DNA from: Chryseobacterium taichungense
GTDB taxonomy: Bacteria; Bacteroidota; Bacteroidia; Flavobacteriales; Weeksellaceae
Assembly: GCF_900109935.1 (NCBI RefSeq)
Contig: NZ_FOBV01000006.1
Coordinates: forward strand, 1 to 64,000
Direction: 5' to 3'
Length of the DNA: 64,000 nucleotides
Shown here: positions 17,010 through 25,452 of the stretch, piece after piece
Layout of the letters: every line of letters starts with the position of its first letter
Position numbering within the stretch: the first letter of the stretch is position 1
The notes under the pieces: model-generated
What the model was told of the DNA's origin: nothing
The model's database searches: none
What the model saw: the letters and a program-made list of their open reading frames with translations, nothing else
Made by a program: the position numbers and the translations under genes

Positions 17010-17383
17010 ATTTCCGAGATTCTGTTGATTACAGGAAGTGCAAAAATACCGCTTGTTTGAAGATAGAGCTCATAGAATGTTTTTGCTTTATCCAGAAAAT
17101 CATTGTTAGATTCTGTTTTTCCTTTAAAATAAAAGAGATTTCCCAACATTTCATAATAATCTTTGTGATCTCTTTCTTGTCTTTCGTTTACAATTTCGAT
17201 CAGCTCTTCTTTCGTTTTGGAAGAAATTTCTGTGAAGCTCATCTTGAAAATATCTCTCATTAACGAATCAAAATCCAGTTCTTTTTGCATTAAACTTTCT
17301 TCGGGTTTATCCAGGATCAGTTTTTCCAATGCCTGGCTTAACTGACGTATCAGTCTTAACGTAAATTCTTTATCTGTAATCAT
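16991..17383 (-). CDS. Small helical protein of unknown function
   Basis: 130 residues, all predicted helix. FTLRLIRQLSQALEKLIL at the start and a C-terminal TPR-like helix pair (DKAKTFYELYLQTSG) recall the DUF6483 family, but I am not certain. No signal peptide. It converges on tonB; its stop codon overlaps the tonB terminator. Confidence 0.7.
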   Translation of the reverse strand: MITDKEFTLRLIRQLSQALEKLILDKPEESLMQKELDFDSLMRDIFKMSFTEISSKTKEELIEIVNERQERDHKDYYEMLGNLFYFKGKTESNNDFLDKAKTFYELYLQTSGIFALPVINRISEIKKALE

Positions 17384-17465
17384 AGTTTTGGTTTAAATTT
17401 TAGTGTCTAAGGTTGATCATATGATGTTTCAATATTTAAATTTTAAACATTGAACCTTGAATTTT

Positions 17466-18869
17466 TTAAGCAAAGAATAAATATGCTAAAGCGATAGAGG
17501 TAATGATACCCACCAAATCCGCCAGAAGCATAGCAACTACCGTATATCTCGTGTTTTTGACGGCTACAGCCCCGAAATACACGGCAATCACGTAGAATGT
17601 CGTATCCGAGCTTCCTTGAAGAACGGCGGCGAGTTTCCCCTGAAAGCTGTCTGCTCCAAATGTAGCCATCGTGTCGACCATCATTCCTCTTGCGCCTGAT
17701 CCTGAAAGAGGCTTGATTAAAGCAGTTGGAAGCCCATCTACAAAACGGGGGTCCAGATTGGCGGTATTGGCAACCCATTTCATTCCGTCAATAATGACAT
17801 CAAAAACTCCGGAAGTTCTTAGGAGAGAAATAGCGATCAGCATTCCAACCAGGTAAGGGATGATCTTGACACAGGTGGTAAAGCCTTCTTTAGCGCCTTC
17901 AATAAAAGCATCAAAAACATTGATTTTTTTGTAAACTGCACCTAAGACGATGGCCAGAAAGATAAATAGAATTAAGCCATTACTTACCACTTTACTGAAA
18001 TCATCCAGCTGATCTTTGCTTAATTGCACGAGATATACAACCAGTAAAGCGATCAGCGCTGAAATTCCTCCAACGTAAGCAATCACAACAGGTCTCAATA
18101 AATTGATTTTCTGATATAAAGAAACAATGATCATCGCTGCCAAGGTTGCGGCAAAAGTTGCGATCATACAGGGCAGGAAAATATCTGTCGGCGTTTTCGA
18201 ACCCATTGAAGCCCGAATGGCAATGATAGAAACAGGAATCAATGTCATTCCGCCTGCGTGTAGGCACAAAAACATGATCTGCGAGTTGCTTGCCGTATCT
18301 TTTTGAGGATTTAACGTCTGTAAACTTTCCATGGCTTTTAAGCCAAAAGGTGTTGCGGCATTGTCCAGTCCCAGAAGATTGGCGCTGAAATTCATCAGCA
18401 TATGTCCGAAAGCAGGATGGTTTTTTGGGATTTCAGGAAAGAGCTTTGAGAAAAATGGTTGAATAAAGCGGCTTAAAAGATTAATTCCTCCTGCTTTTTC
18501 AGCAATACTCATGAAACCCATAAACAAGGTCATAATTCCGATCAGACCAAGGCATATTTTTACGGCAGTTTCTGAAGTTCCGATCACGCCGTCTGCCTCC
18601 TGAATGCGGTAAACCTTCACATCCTGTTTCAGCGAATCGGTTTTATAATGGATTCTGCTGTCGGCAAAATCTGGCTTTTTCAACAAACTGTCTCGGACAA
18701 TAGGAGAAAGCGTATTCATTTTCTGAGTCGCAATCTGCACCGTATCACCACCTTTTCCTACCACCATGTCATTAAAAATGGTTTTGTAATGACTTGATGA
18801 AATGTATTTTATACTGGCAATGGCAATGGCAACAATGATAAAAGCCGACCAAATTCTGCTGAGAACCAT
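17466..18869 (-). CDS. Nucleoside-recognition (SpmA/SpmB-like fusion) membrane protein
   Basis: 467 residues with about nine membrane segments. Two gate-like nucleoside-recognition domains are joined in one chain: the first with GLIGIMTLFMGFMSIAEKAG, LLGLDNAATPFGLKAM and FLCLHAGGMTLIPVS (SpmA-like), the second with VKIIPYLVGMLIAI and KPLSGSGARGMMVDTM (SpmB-like). Firmicutes have these as two spore-maturation genes; non-sporing Bacteroidota carry the fusion. Substrate unknown. It appears monocistronic. Confidence 0.88.
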   Translation of the reverse strand: MVLSRIWSAFIIVAIAIASIKYISSSHYKTIFNDMVVGKGGDTVQIATQKMNTLSPIVRDSLLKKPDFADSRIHYKTDSLKQDVKVYRIQEADGVIGTSETAVKICLGLIGIMTLFMGFMSIAEKAGGINLLSRFIQPFFSKLFPEIPKNHPAFGHMLMNFSANLLGLDNAATPFGLKAMESLQTLNPQKDTASNSQIMFLCLHAGGMTLIPVSIIAIRASMGSKTPTDIFLPCMIATFAATLAAMIIVSLYQKINLLRPVVIAYVGGISALIALLVVYLVQLSKDQLDDFSKVVSNGLILFIFLAIVLGAVYKKINVFDAFIEGAKEGFTTCVKIIPYLVGMLIAISLLRTSGVFDVIIDGMKWVANTANLDPRFVDGLPTALIKPLSGSGARGMMVDTMATFGADSFQGKLAAVLQGSSDTTFYVIAVYFGAVAVKNTRYTVVAMLLADLVGIITSIALAYLFFA

Positions 18870-19034
18870 TTGATTGAATTAAATATAGGTTAAACTTATC
18901 AAAAAAACTTCAGATGACAAAGGGGTTGTGTTGTCAATAGTCAATTCCTTGGTGTCAATAGTTAACTTTCAGGCTGATAAAGATTCACTTGCATAGCAAA
19001 ATTGACTGGTGAAGCAAAGTTCACCATTCACCAT

Positions 19035-19547
19035 TCACTTTTCATCCAAATACACAAGGAATCCCTCAAAATCATCATCCAGACTCTTTAAAACTTTAGC
19101 ATCTTTCATTTTCTTTTCAAGGCCATCGATGAAAAAGCTTTTTTCAAAGAACTGGCGGTGGATTCCCGGAAGGAGTTCCATGAAGTAATCCATTCCGATT
19201 TTGTTGTTGTGAAGATCCATTTTCGTTTCCAGTGGTTTGTTAGGAAACAGTTCTTCATGGAGATCAGTCATTCTTTTGCAGAACGCCAGTGCTTTTTCCG
19301 GTGAGGAAATCTTACAGCAATACATCATAATAAAGCAACACCATAATGCATGTCTGAAAGCATTTCCGATGCCGTTGGTAGAAGCTGTTTTCGGAAATTT
19401 TTTCTGCGCAATGGAGTATGCCTGAAGGGTTGCGTGAAAACTTAACAAGGAGAAAAGAGGATGAGGAAGAACAAGCGACAGAAGGCGCATGATCTTTTTA
19501 AAACTCATACTGCGGATCGTATTGAAAAATATGCTGAAAGTTCTCAT
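19035..19547 (-). CDS. DUF6973-like protein
   Basis: 170 residues from ATG 19547 (an adjacent TTG is one codon earlier). NAFRHALWCCFIM with histidines downstream (DLHEELFP, DLHNNKIG) matches the DUF6973 pattern of conserved His/Asn/Asp in helices, suggestive of a metal site. No signal peptide is evident; the N-terminal part is moderately hydrophobic. Function unknown. It is upstream-adjacent to the accD terminator. Confidence 0.75.
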   Translation of the reverse strand: MRTFSIFFNTIRSMSFKKIMRLLSLVLPHPLFSLLSFHATLQAYSIAQKKFPKTASTNGIGNAFRHALWCCFIMMYCCKISSPEKALAFCKRMTDLHEELFPNKPLETKMDLHNNKIGMDYFMELLPGIHRQFFEKSFFIDGLEKKMKDAKVLKSLDDDFEGFLVYLDEK

Positions 19548-19550
19548 CAA

Positions 19551-19581
19551 TAAAAATCTCTCTCCTGTTCAGAGAGAGATT
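19551..19581 (-). terminator. Terminator of fbaA-accD
   Basis: AATCTCTCTC (19555-19564) and GAGAGAGATT (19572-19581) form a perfect 10-bp stem with a T-run on the minus strand, 21 bases past the accD stop. Confidence 0.85.
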
Positions 19582-19602
19582 GCTGTATTTTGTTATAAAT
19601 TA

Positions 19603-20457
19603 TTAAGCTTTTACCGTTAACAGATTCACTGTTTTAGAGATCGTTTCTCTGATTTCTGTTCTCTTTACGATAAAATCAACGAATCCTTTTTCCTGTAGGA
19701 ATTCCGAAGTCTGAAATCCTTCCGGTAGATCTCTTCCAATGGTTTCACGGATTACCCTTGGCCCTGCAAAACCGATTAGTGCACCCGGCTCTGCCATGAT
19801 GATGTCTGCTGTCATCGCGAAAGAAGCTGTAATTCCTCCAAAAGTAGGGTCACAAAGATAAGCGATATACAAAAGGCCTGCTTCAGAAAGCTGTGCCAGC
19901 TTAGCCTGCACTTTTGCCAACTGCATTAGAGAGTATGTTGCTTCCTGCATTCTTGCACCCCCGGATTGGCAAATGATCATGTAAGGAAGTTTCTTCTCGA
20001 TACAGTAGTCTACTGCTCTTCTGATTTTCTCACCCATTACCGATCCTAAAGATCCTCCGATAAAAGCAAAATCCATACAGGAAACCACTATTTCGGTTCC
20101 TTTTACGGTGCCTACTGCATTTCTGATAGAATCAGTAAGCTTTGTTTTAGCCTTTACTTCCTTCAGACGGTCGGCGTATGGCTTGGTATCTTTAAAGTTC
20201 AGGATGTCAATACTTTCAACATTAGCGTCCAATTCTGTGAACTTACCTTCATCAAAAAGGATATCAAAGAATTCTGCACTTCCTATTCTTACATGAAAGC
20301 CATCTTCAGGAGAAACATAGTTGTTTCTTTTCAGCTCATCGTGTTCTACGATTTTCCCTGAAGGGGTCTGATGCCAAAGACCTTTGGGAACGTCTTTCTT
20401 CTGATCAGTAGAGGTCGTAATATTTTGTGCTTTTCTTTTAAACCACTCGAATGCCAT
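19603..20457 (-). CDS. accD: Acetyl-CoA carboxylase carboxyltransferase subunit beta, zinc-ribbon-less
   Basis: 284 residues from ATG 20457 (MAFEWFKRK). It carries out the carboxyl transfer to acetyl-CoA in fatty-acid synthesis. The crotonase-fold core is intact ([33 protein letters not shown]). The N-terminal four-Cys zinc ribbon of E. coli AccD is present only as a scaffold: the four positions are Thr31, Gly34, Ser49 and Asp52. Zinc binding is therefore not expected. It follows fbaA by 84 bp with a strong hairpin between. Confidence 0.93.
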   Translation of the reverse strand: MAFEWFKRKAQNITTSTDQKKDVPKGLWHQTPSGKIVEHDELKRNNYVSPEDGFHVRIGSAEFFDILFDEGKFTELDANVESIDILNFKDTKPYADRLKEVKAKTKLTDSIRNAVGTVKGTEIVVSCMDFAFIGGSLGSVMGEKIRRAVDYCIEKKLPYMIICQSGGARMQEATYSLMQLAKVQAKLAQLSEAGLLYIAYLCDPTFGGITASFAMTADIIMAEPGALIGFAGPRVIRETIGRDLPEGFQTSEFLQEKGFVDFIVKRTEIRETISKTVNLLTVKA

Positions 20458-20479
20458 ATTGTTTATATAATTGATGAAA

Positions 20480-20532
20480 GATAAATGATGAAAAAAATGA
20501 TAATTGAAATCAATTATCAATCATCATTTATC
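20480..20532. repeat. Nested inverted repeat between fbaA and accD
   Basis: An outer 12-bp arm (20480-20491 with 20521-20532) encloses an inner 10-bp arm (TGATAATTGA/TCAATTATCA, 20498-20519). No T-run follows. It may be a processing or attenuation hairpin, or a dispersed repeat. Confidence 0.65.
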
Positions 20533-20540
20533 ATTAATTT

Positions 20541-21611
20541 TTATTTAAGTGTGTTTACGTTATTTAAATCTTCAAATGCCTGAACAAGTCTCTTAGCGAA
20601 TGTTTCTTCACCTTTTCTTACCCAAACTCTTGGGTCATAGAATTTCTTGTTCGGTTTTTCTTCTCCTTCAGGATTTCCGATCTGAGCTCTTAAATAATCG
20701 ATATTATCCACCATATAATCTCTGATTCCTTCTGTGTATGCAAACTGAAGATCTGTATCGATATTCATTTTGATCACTCCGTAGTCAATTGCTTCTCTGA
20801 TCTCTTCCAAAGTAGATCCAGATCCTCCGTGGAATACAAAATTCACTGGCTTGGCAGCAGTTCCGAATTTTTCCTGAACATATTTCTGAGAATTATCAAG
20901 AATTTTCGGAGTAAGAACTACATTTCCAGGCTTGTATACTCCATGTACGTTTCCGAAAGCAGCAGCAATCGTAAAGTTATCGGAAATAGCTCTTAATTTT
21001 TCGTACGTATAAGCCACATCTTCAGGCTGAGTATATAATTTTGAATTGTCAACATCAGAGTTGTCAACACCGTCTTCTTCTCCTCCGGTTACCCCGATTT
21101 CTACTTCTAATGTCATCTGCATTTTAGCCATTCTTTCGAAATATTTAGCAGAGATTTCAAGGTTTTCTTCTAAAGGCTCTTCCGAAAGGTCAAGCATGTG
21201 AGAAGAATAAAGAGATTTTCCTGTCTGCTTATAGAATTCTTCGTTAGCATCCATTAAACCGTCGATCCAAGGCAATAATTTTTTTGCACAGTGGTCAGTA
21301 TGAAGTATTACAGTTGCTCCGTAAGCTTCTGCAAGGGTGTGAATATGTTTTGCTCCGGCGATCGCTCCCAGGATGGCAGCTTTCTGTCCGTCATTGCTTA
21401 ATCCCTTTCCTGCATTGAAAGCAGCTCCTCCATTAGAGAACTGAATAATAACAGGTGAGTTTAGTTTTGCTGCAGTTTCCAAAACCGCGTTTACGTTGCT
21501 TGAACCAATTACGTTTACTGCTGGTAATGCAAATTTGTTTTCTTTAGCATGCTGAAAAATATCAGTAACTAATTGACCTGTGGCAACTCCTGCCGGGAAA
21601 ATTCTGCTCAT
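20541..21611 (-). CDS. fbaA: Class II fructose-bisphosphate aldolase
   Basis: 356 residues. It splits fructose-1,6-bisphosphate into two triose phosphates. Zinc ligands are visible: HTDHCAKK (His about 110), the VEIGVTGGEEDGVDNS loop, a His in GNVHGVYKPG and FVFHGGSGS. The length matches the E. coli FbaA type. It is upstream of accD, linking glycolysis and lipid synthesis genes in one apparent transcript. Confidence 0.95.
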   Translation of the reverse strand: MSRIFPAGVATGQLVTDIFQHAKENKFALPAVNVIGSSNVNAVLETAAKLNSPVIIQFSNGGAAFNAGKGLSNDGQKAAILGAIAGAKHIHTLAEAYGATVILHTDHCAKKLLPWIDGLMDANEEFYKQTGKSLYSSHMLDLSEEPLEENLEISAKYFERMAKMQMTLEVEIGVTGGEEDGVDNSDVDNSKLYTQPEDVAYTYEKLRAISDNFTIAAAFGNVHGVYKPGNVVLTPKILDNSQKYVQEKFGTAAKPVNFVFHGGSGSTLEEIREAIDYGVIKMNIDTDLQFAYTEGIRDYMVDNIDYLRAQIGNPEGEEKPNKKFYDPRVWVRKGEETFAKRLVQAFEDLNNVNTLK

Positions 21612-21681
21612 GTTTTACTTTTTAATATAAATTATTAGGGTTTGTAAAATTCCTGTAAAGGTAATCATTTTTGCTTAATTG

Positions 21682-22548
21682 TTAATTTCTTTTGTCCCTG
21701 CCCCAAAGTAGCTTCTGGCGGATGGTTTCATAGAAGCTGAGGTTGTTTGGCTGTACCAGAAGAATCTGGAAATCTGCCTTTTTAATGATGATTTCCTTAT
21801 CTGTTTCAATATGGATCAGTCTGGAATCCAGGGAAAGGGAATACTGTGGTACGCGGCTTTCCACTTTAAATTTTATTTCCACCTTATCATTTACCACCAA
21901 TGGCCGCACATTGAGATTGTGTGGGGCAATAGGGGTGATGACAAAGTTTTCGTTGTTCGGCGAGATGATCGGCCCGCCACAGCTCAGTGAATATGCGGTA
22001 GAACCGGTAGGAGTGGAGACAATAACACCGTCGCCCCAGAAAACATTAAGAAATTCATTGTTAATATAAGAATCCACTGTAATCATGGAGGTGGTTTCTT
22101 TTCTTGAAACCGTTACATCGTTCAGAGCATAAGGAGAAAAATCTTCTATTTCCGGCGACACTACTTCAATGACGGAGCGGCGGCTGGTTTTTATATCTCC
22201 TTTTAAAATGGAATCAAGTTCATTAAAAGCTTCTTCTTTGGTAAAGCTGGCCAAGAATCCAAGTCTTCCGGTATTCACTCCTACAATAGGAATTTCCAGA
22301 TCTTCAATAAAAGTTAAAGAATTAACGATCGTTCCGTCTCCACCAAACGTAAAAAAAAGATCAATCTCTTTATCCAGGAGATCTTGTTTGCAATTGAACG
22401 TTTCGAAGATTTTTGAGAACTGCAGCGCTTCAGCCATTTCATCATACAAAACAGATTTTACGCCTCTGTTTTCAAGCTCAGAAATAAATTTGCTTAAATA
22501 TAAAAAGGTATCTAGATCTTTTTTCTGGGAATATATGGCTGCCTTCAT
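21682..22548 (-). CDS. nadK: NAD kinase
   Basis: 288 residues. It phosphorylates NAD to NADP. GGDGT at residues 69-73 and VNTGRLGFLASF, followed by STPTGSTAYSLSCGGPI, are the ATP/NAD-kinase signature motifs. It starts six bases after the CBS-domain gene, so the two are co-transcribed. Confidence 0.95.
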   Translation of the reverse strand: MKAAIYSQKKDLDTFLYLSKFISELENRGVKSVLYDEMAEALQFSKIFETFNCKQDLLDKEIDLFFTFGGDGTIVNSLTFIEDLEIPIVGVNTGRLGFLASFTKEEAFNELDSILKGDIKTSRRSVIEVVSPEIEDFSPYALNDVTVSRKETTSMITVDSYINNEFLNVFWGDGVIVSTPTGSTAYSLSCGGPIISPNNENFVITPIAPHNLNVRPLVVNDKVEIKFKVESRVPQYSLSLDSRLIHIETDKEIIIKKADFQILLVQPNNLSFYETIRQKLLWGRDKRN

Positions 22549-22554
22549 TCGTTT

Positions 22555-23205
22555 TTATATTTCTATAAATTTTTGGAAAAACCCGAACCTGTCCTGAAAC
22601 AAATCTGATTTTTCATCAGAGTAATACTTTTGTACAATACGATAATCGTACCGGTCGAATGTTTCATCAATAGAGCTCAGATTTTCATTGCTGATCTTGA
22701 TCGTCACCTGGATCACATCATCTGACATCTGGCTGATGAAGGCTCCGTAAAATTTGGAGTTGTTGCTTTCAACAATATTGGCGATTTCAGTCATCGAGTA
22801 TTTTCTGCCGGGTGTTTCAACGGTGAGAATAGCACCAGATTCAGAGAACAACGGATATTTTGACAGATCCTGAAAGATATCCTCACAGGTGATGTATCCC
22901 AGATATTTTTCATTCTTGTTGATGACAGGGATCACATTGGCATTGAATGTATAGAATAGCCTGATGCTATCCATAATATTATTGTCCTCAAGAATGGCAA
23001 AGCGCTCGATCTGGTGTTCCAGATCCTTCAGAATACCTTCTTCTTCATAAAGAAAATCTTCTGCGATGGCGCCGTAAAAATGATGGGATTTTTTGATGAA
23101 AATATGAGAATATCCAAATGCTTCTAGCGTCTCTCTTGCTGATTCTATAGAGTCAGTCAGGCTAAAACACGGAAAGTCTTTCGAGATATATTCCTTGATA
23201 AACAT
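22555..23205 (-). CDS. CBS-domain protein
   Basis: 216 residues with a pair of CBS motifs (about 1-60 and 70-125) and a C-terminal ACT-like domain (about 135-205, GRKYSMTEIANIVESNN). Such pairs bind adenine nucleotides and act as energy sensors. Being just ahead of nadK it could modulate nucleotide cofactor metabolism, which is inference. The usual pdxJ neighbour seen in many Bacteroidota is not here. Confidence 0.8.
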   Translation of the reverse strand: MFIKEYISKDFPCFSLTDSIESARETLEAFGYSHIFIKKSHHFYGAIAEDFLYEEEGILKDLEHQIERFAILEDNNIMDSIRLFYTFNANVIPVINKNEKYLGYITCEDIFQDLSKYPLFSESGAILTVETPGRKYSMTEIANIVESNNSKFYGAFISQMSDDVIQVTIKISNENLSSIDETFDRYDYRIVQKYYSDEKSDLFQDRFGFFQKFIEI

Positions 23206-23289
23206 TGTGCTAATTTATAAAAAATTAAACGAAACTATTTCTGAATTTCAAACTTTTTTTCCTTAAAAAGTAAAAAAGCGATCCTAAAA

Positions 23290-23320
23290 TTTGTTTGTGA
23301 CAAAAAATTAGGTATCTTTG
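23290..23320 (+). promoter_or_regulatory. Full-consensus promoter with no gene in front of it
   Basis: TTTG at 23290-23293, a 19-bp spacer and TATCTTTG at 23313-23320 match the Bacteroidota promoter consensus exactly. It points right, towards the 3' end of an oppositely oriented gene. Confidence 0.7.
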
Positions 23321-23326
23321 TCGCCT

Positions 23327-23393
23327 TTCATTTTTACTTTTTATTAGATTTATTTCAAACTGCACTGTGTTTTAGACATATGCAGTTTTTTTA
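23327..23393 (+). ncRNA. Candidate small RNA of about 65 nt
   Basis: Starting about seven bases after the promoter, the transcript would end at a perfect hairpin, AAACTGCA (23357-23364) with TGCAGTTT (23381-23388), with a TGT/ACA inner pair and seven Ts (23386-23392). No coding sequence is evident between. The RNA ends at the stop codon of the convergent methyltransferase gene. Promoter and terminator are seen; an RNA product is inferred. Confidence 0.45.
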
Positions 23394-23921
23394 TTTCAGG
23401 GCTTTGGCAAACTCCCACATCACAATTCCGCCGCATACACTTACATTCAGAGAATGCTTGGTTCCCAGCTGGGGAATTTCAATAAAAGAATCAATATTTG
23501 CCAATGCTTCATCGCTGATTCCTTCTACTTCATTTCCTAAGATTACCGCATACTTTTTAGACGGATCAATCGTAAAATCGGTGATCATTGTGCTGTTTGT
23601 TGTCTGCTCAATGCCCACGACTTCAAATCCCTGGGATTTTAAATCATTAATGGTTGTATTAATATCACTTTCATGGCTCCAGTCCACACTTTCCGTAGCG
23701 CCCAGTGCAGCCTTGTGAATTTCACGATGTGGCGGCTGAGGCGTAATCCCGCAGAGAATAATCTTTTCAATGAGAAAAGCATCCGCCGTCCTGAAGGTTG
23801 CTCCAACATTGTGCATGCTCCTGATATTGTCTAATACTACAATTAAAGGGATCTTTTCAACCGTTTTAAAGGTTTCCACATCAATTCTGTTGAGTTCTTC
23901 CAGTTTTAATTTTTGTACCAA
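23391..23921 (-). CDS. TrmH/SpoU-family RNA methyltransferase
   Basis: 176 residues. It transfers methyl groups from S-adenosylmethionine to RNA ribose. The knotted SPOUT motifs are clear: motif 1 DNIRSMHNVGATFRTADAF, motif 2 VILGNEVEGIS and motif 3 IPQLGTKHSLNVSVCGGIV. The short length means only the catalytic domain is present, without an RNA-binding extension. The target RNA cannot be told from sequence alone. Confidence 0.9.
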   Translation of the reverse strand: MVQKLKLEELNRIDVETFKTVEKIPLIVVLDNIRSMHNVGATFRTADAFLIEKIILCGITPQPPHREIHKAALGATESVDWSHESDINTTINDLKSQGFEVVGIEQTTNSTMITDFTIDPSKKYAVILGNEVEGISDEALANIDSFIEIPQLGTKHSLNVSVCGGIVMWEFAKALK

Positions 23922-23981
23922 TTGTATATTTTTATTAATGTTTTATAAATATGTACGAGTTCAGGATTATTTCAGATTTGA

Positions 23982-24863
23982 TTATTTTCCCGAACACATG
24001 ATCTGATGAACGCTTCTCTCAATATTCTGAGCGATAGTCTCCATCGGGATATCATTTTCATCGTTATTAAAAGGGTCTTCAATTTCCTCGGCAATCATCT
24101 CAAGGCTCATCAGTACATAATAAACAAAAACCGTAAGCGGAATCATAAAAAGACCAATAGAAATCACATATGCGACCGGTAAAGCCAGCACATACAGAAT
24201 GATAAACTTTTTGACGAAGGATGAATATGAATAGGGGATCGGGGTGTTCTTAATCCGTTCGCAACCACCGCAGACATCCAGAAAACCTGAAAGCTGCGTA
24301 TCCAGATACAGCATTTCTATATCGGAGATTTTGCCTTCCTTTTTTAGTTTATTCAGTTTGTGGGTCAGCAGAATTACAATTTCGCTGGGGCCGTGATGTT
24401 TGATATATTCTTCAATTTCAGAATAATCCTCATCCAAAGCCAGCCTTGTCGATTCTTTTGAAAGATGCTTGGCCAGAAAATGCGGGAAAAACTTCAGGTA
24501 TCTGGCGATCTGCTCAGCACTTTTTCTGTCTTCGGCAAGAATGGTATTGATCTTTACCGCGAAATTCCTTGAGTCGTTGACCAATTTACCCCAAAGCTTT
24601 CTTCCTTCCCACCATCGGTCGTATGCGGTGTTGGTCCTGAAAACCAAAAGCAAAGACAGCACAAAACCCAGCAGCGAGTGAATCATGCTAACATTGCTGA
24701 TTGGTGATTTTGAAGACAGATGAAGATACTCAACCTCGAGATATTCAATTCCCCAGGCATATAATCCTATCAGCAGCATGGTTGGGAAAAGGATCTTCAG
24801 GGTGTCGCTTTTATGCAGGCTGAAAAGGATTTTTAGAAAATGTTTGGTATTGTAAACTCTCAT
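23982..24863 (-). CDS. Bestrophin-family (UPF0187) membrane protein
   Basis: 293 residues from ATG 24863; an upstream TTG at 24884 falls in the promoter. Four membrane segments. FRTNTAYDRWWEGRKLWGKLVNDSRN is the family signature, here split over residues about 66-92. Bacterial homologues form pentameric anion or cation channels. It is divergent from the small gene at 24972 and shares a control region with it. Confidence 0.9.
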   Translation of the reverse strand: MRVYNTKHFLKILFSLHKSDTLKILFPTMLLIGLYAWGIEYLEVEYLHLSSKSPISNVSMIHSLLGFVLSLLLVFRTNTAYDRWWEGRKLWGKLVNDSRNFAVKINTILAEDRKSAEQIARYLKFFPHFLAKHLSKESTRLALDEDYSEIEEYIKHHGPSEIVILLTHKLNKLKKEGKISDIEMLYLDTQLSGFLDVCGGCERIKNTPIPYSYSSFVKKFIILYVLALPVAYVISIGLFMIPLTVFVYYVLMSLEMIAEEIEDPFNNDENDIPMETIAQNIERSVHQIMCSGK

Positions 24864-24881
24864 AAGATCGGTTAGTCCGTA

Positions 24882-24889
24882 CAAATATA
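24882..24889 (-). promoter_or_regulatory. Promoter -7 box of the bestrophin gene
   Basis: TATATTTG on the minus strand, 18 bp before the ATG. The dyad at 24913-24926 lies 23 bp upstream of it. Confidence 0.55.
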
Positions 24890-24912
24890 AAATTTCGCTT
24901 TCGTTTTTGTTT

Positions 24913-24956
24913 TACGGAAAACCATAAATTTTATTGCCCGGTTCATTTTTTCTTTG
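24913..24956 (+). promoter_or_regulatory. TACGG-N4-CCATA dyad with -7 box 22 bp downstream
   Basis: TACGGAAAACCATA (24913-24926) differs from the 14-mer at the two-component locus in two bases. A TTTCTTTG box (24949-24956; TAnnTTTG with one mismatch) starts exactly 22 bp after it, the same spacing as at 59171-59214 and 62225-62268. It lies in the divergent region between the bestrophin gene and the small gene at 24972. Confidence 0.5.
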
Positions 24957-24971
24957 TTAAAAAATAGGATT

Positions 24972-25139
24972 ATGGGATATTACAGAAAAGGACATTTCAG
25001 AAGAGATGGGAAATGGGTGAGCGGTCACTATGTAAGCACATTCGGAAGGAAAAGGAAATCTACAAGTCCACAAGGTTGTGCGGTGATTATTTTCGGAGGT
25101 ATTATTTCTCTGTTAATTTATTTGCTTGAAACCCGTTAG
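24972..25139 (+). CDS. Small basic single-pass membrane protein
   Basis: 55 residues from ATG 24972, 15 bp past the -7 box. The N-terminal half is basic and aromatic (GYYRKGHFRRDGKWVSGHYV), the C-terminal half one hydrophobic helix (about 37-52, AVIIFGGIISLLIYLL). The GYYR-x-GxxVxGHY pattern occurs in small Bacteroidota proteins of unknown role. A candidate member of the two-component regulon by its promoter. Confidence 0.6.
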   Translation: MGYYRKGHFRRDGKWVSGHYVSTFGRKRKSTSPQGCAVIIFGGIISLLIYLLETR

Positions 25140-25452
25140 CTAATTTTAGAATTAACCACAAAAATTGCAAAAGATAATCATAACGCGATGAGTAGAATAT
25201 TTGGAGTTCCAAAAGATAAAAATCTCAGATTTTTAAAAGCTACTGTGACCTTTTTCATTTGTAGTCATCAACTTTAAATAAAAGATGAGCTGATCTTTTG
25301 AACCTTTTGTGGTTAAATTTAAAATTAGTTTTAAACATATTTCGGGATAAAAAAGAATACTGTATGGAAAATGATAATTGATAGTAGCTTTAAAATTTTC
25401 CTGAAATTCAAAAAAGCCTTACTTTTATTTCACAATTAAAACACCACACCAG
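25140..25452. other. Non-coding gap with a divergent ACCACAAA-type repeat
   Basis: From about 25152 the sequence TTAACCACAAAAATTGCAAAAG and a later dyad AAAATCTCAGATTTTTA resemble the ACCACAAAGTCACAAAAG repeat at 33361, 33524 and 39019. A reversed CTTTTGTGGTTAA closes it near 25306-25318. No gene is seen. Confidence 0.5.

Noticed and set aside
23380..23718. Plus-strand 112-codon frame starting at the candidate terminator
   Set aside because: It is antisense to the well-supported TrmH-like gene and starts inside a transcription terminator.
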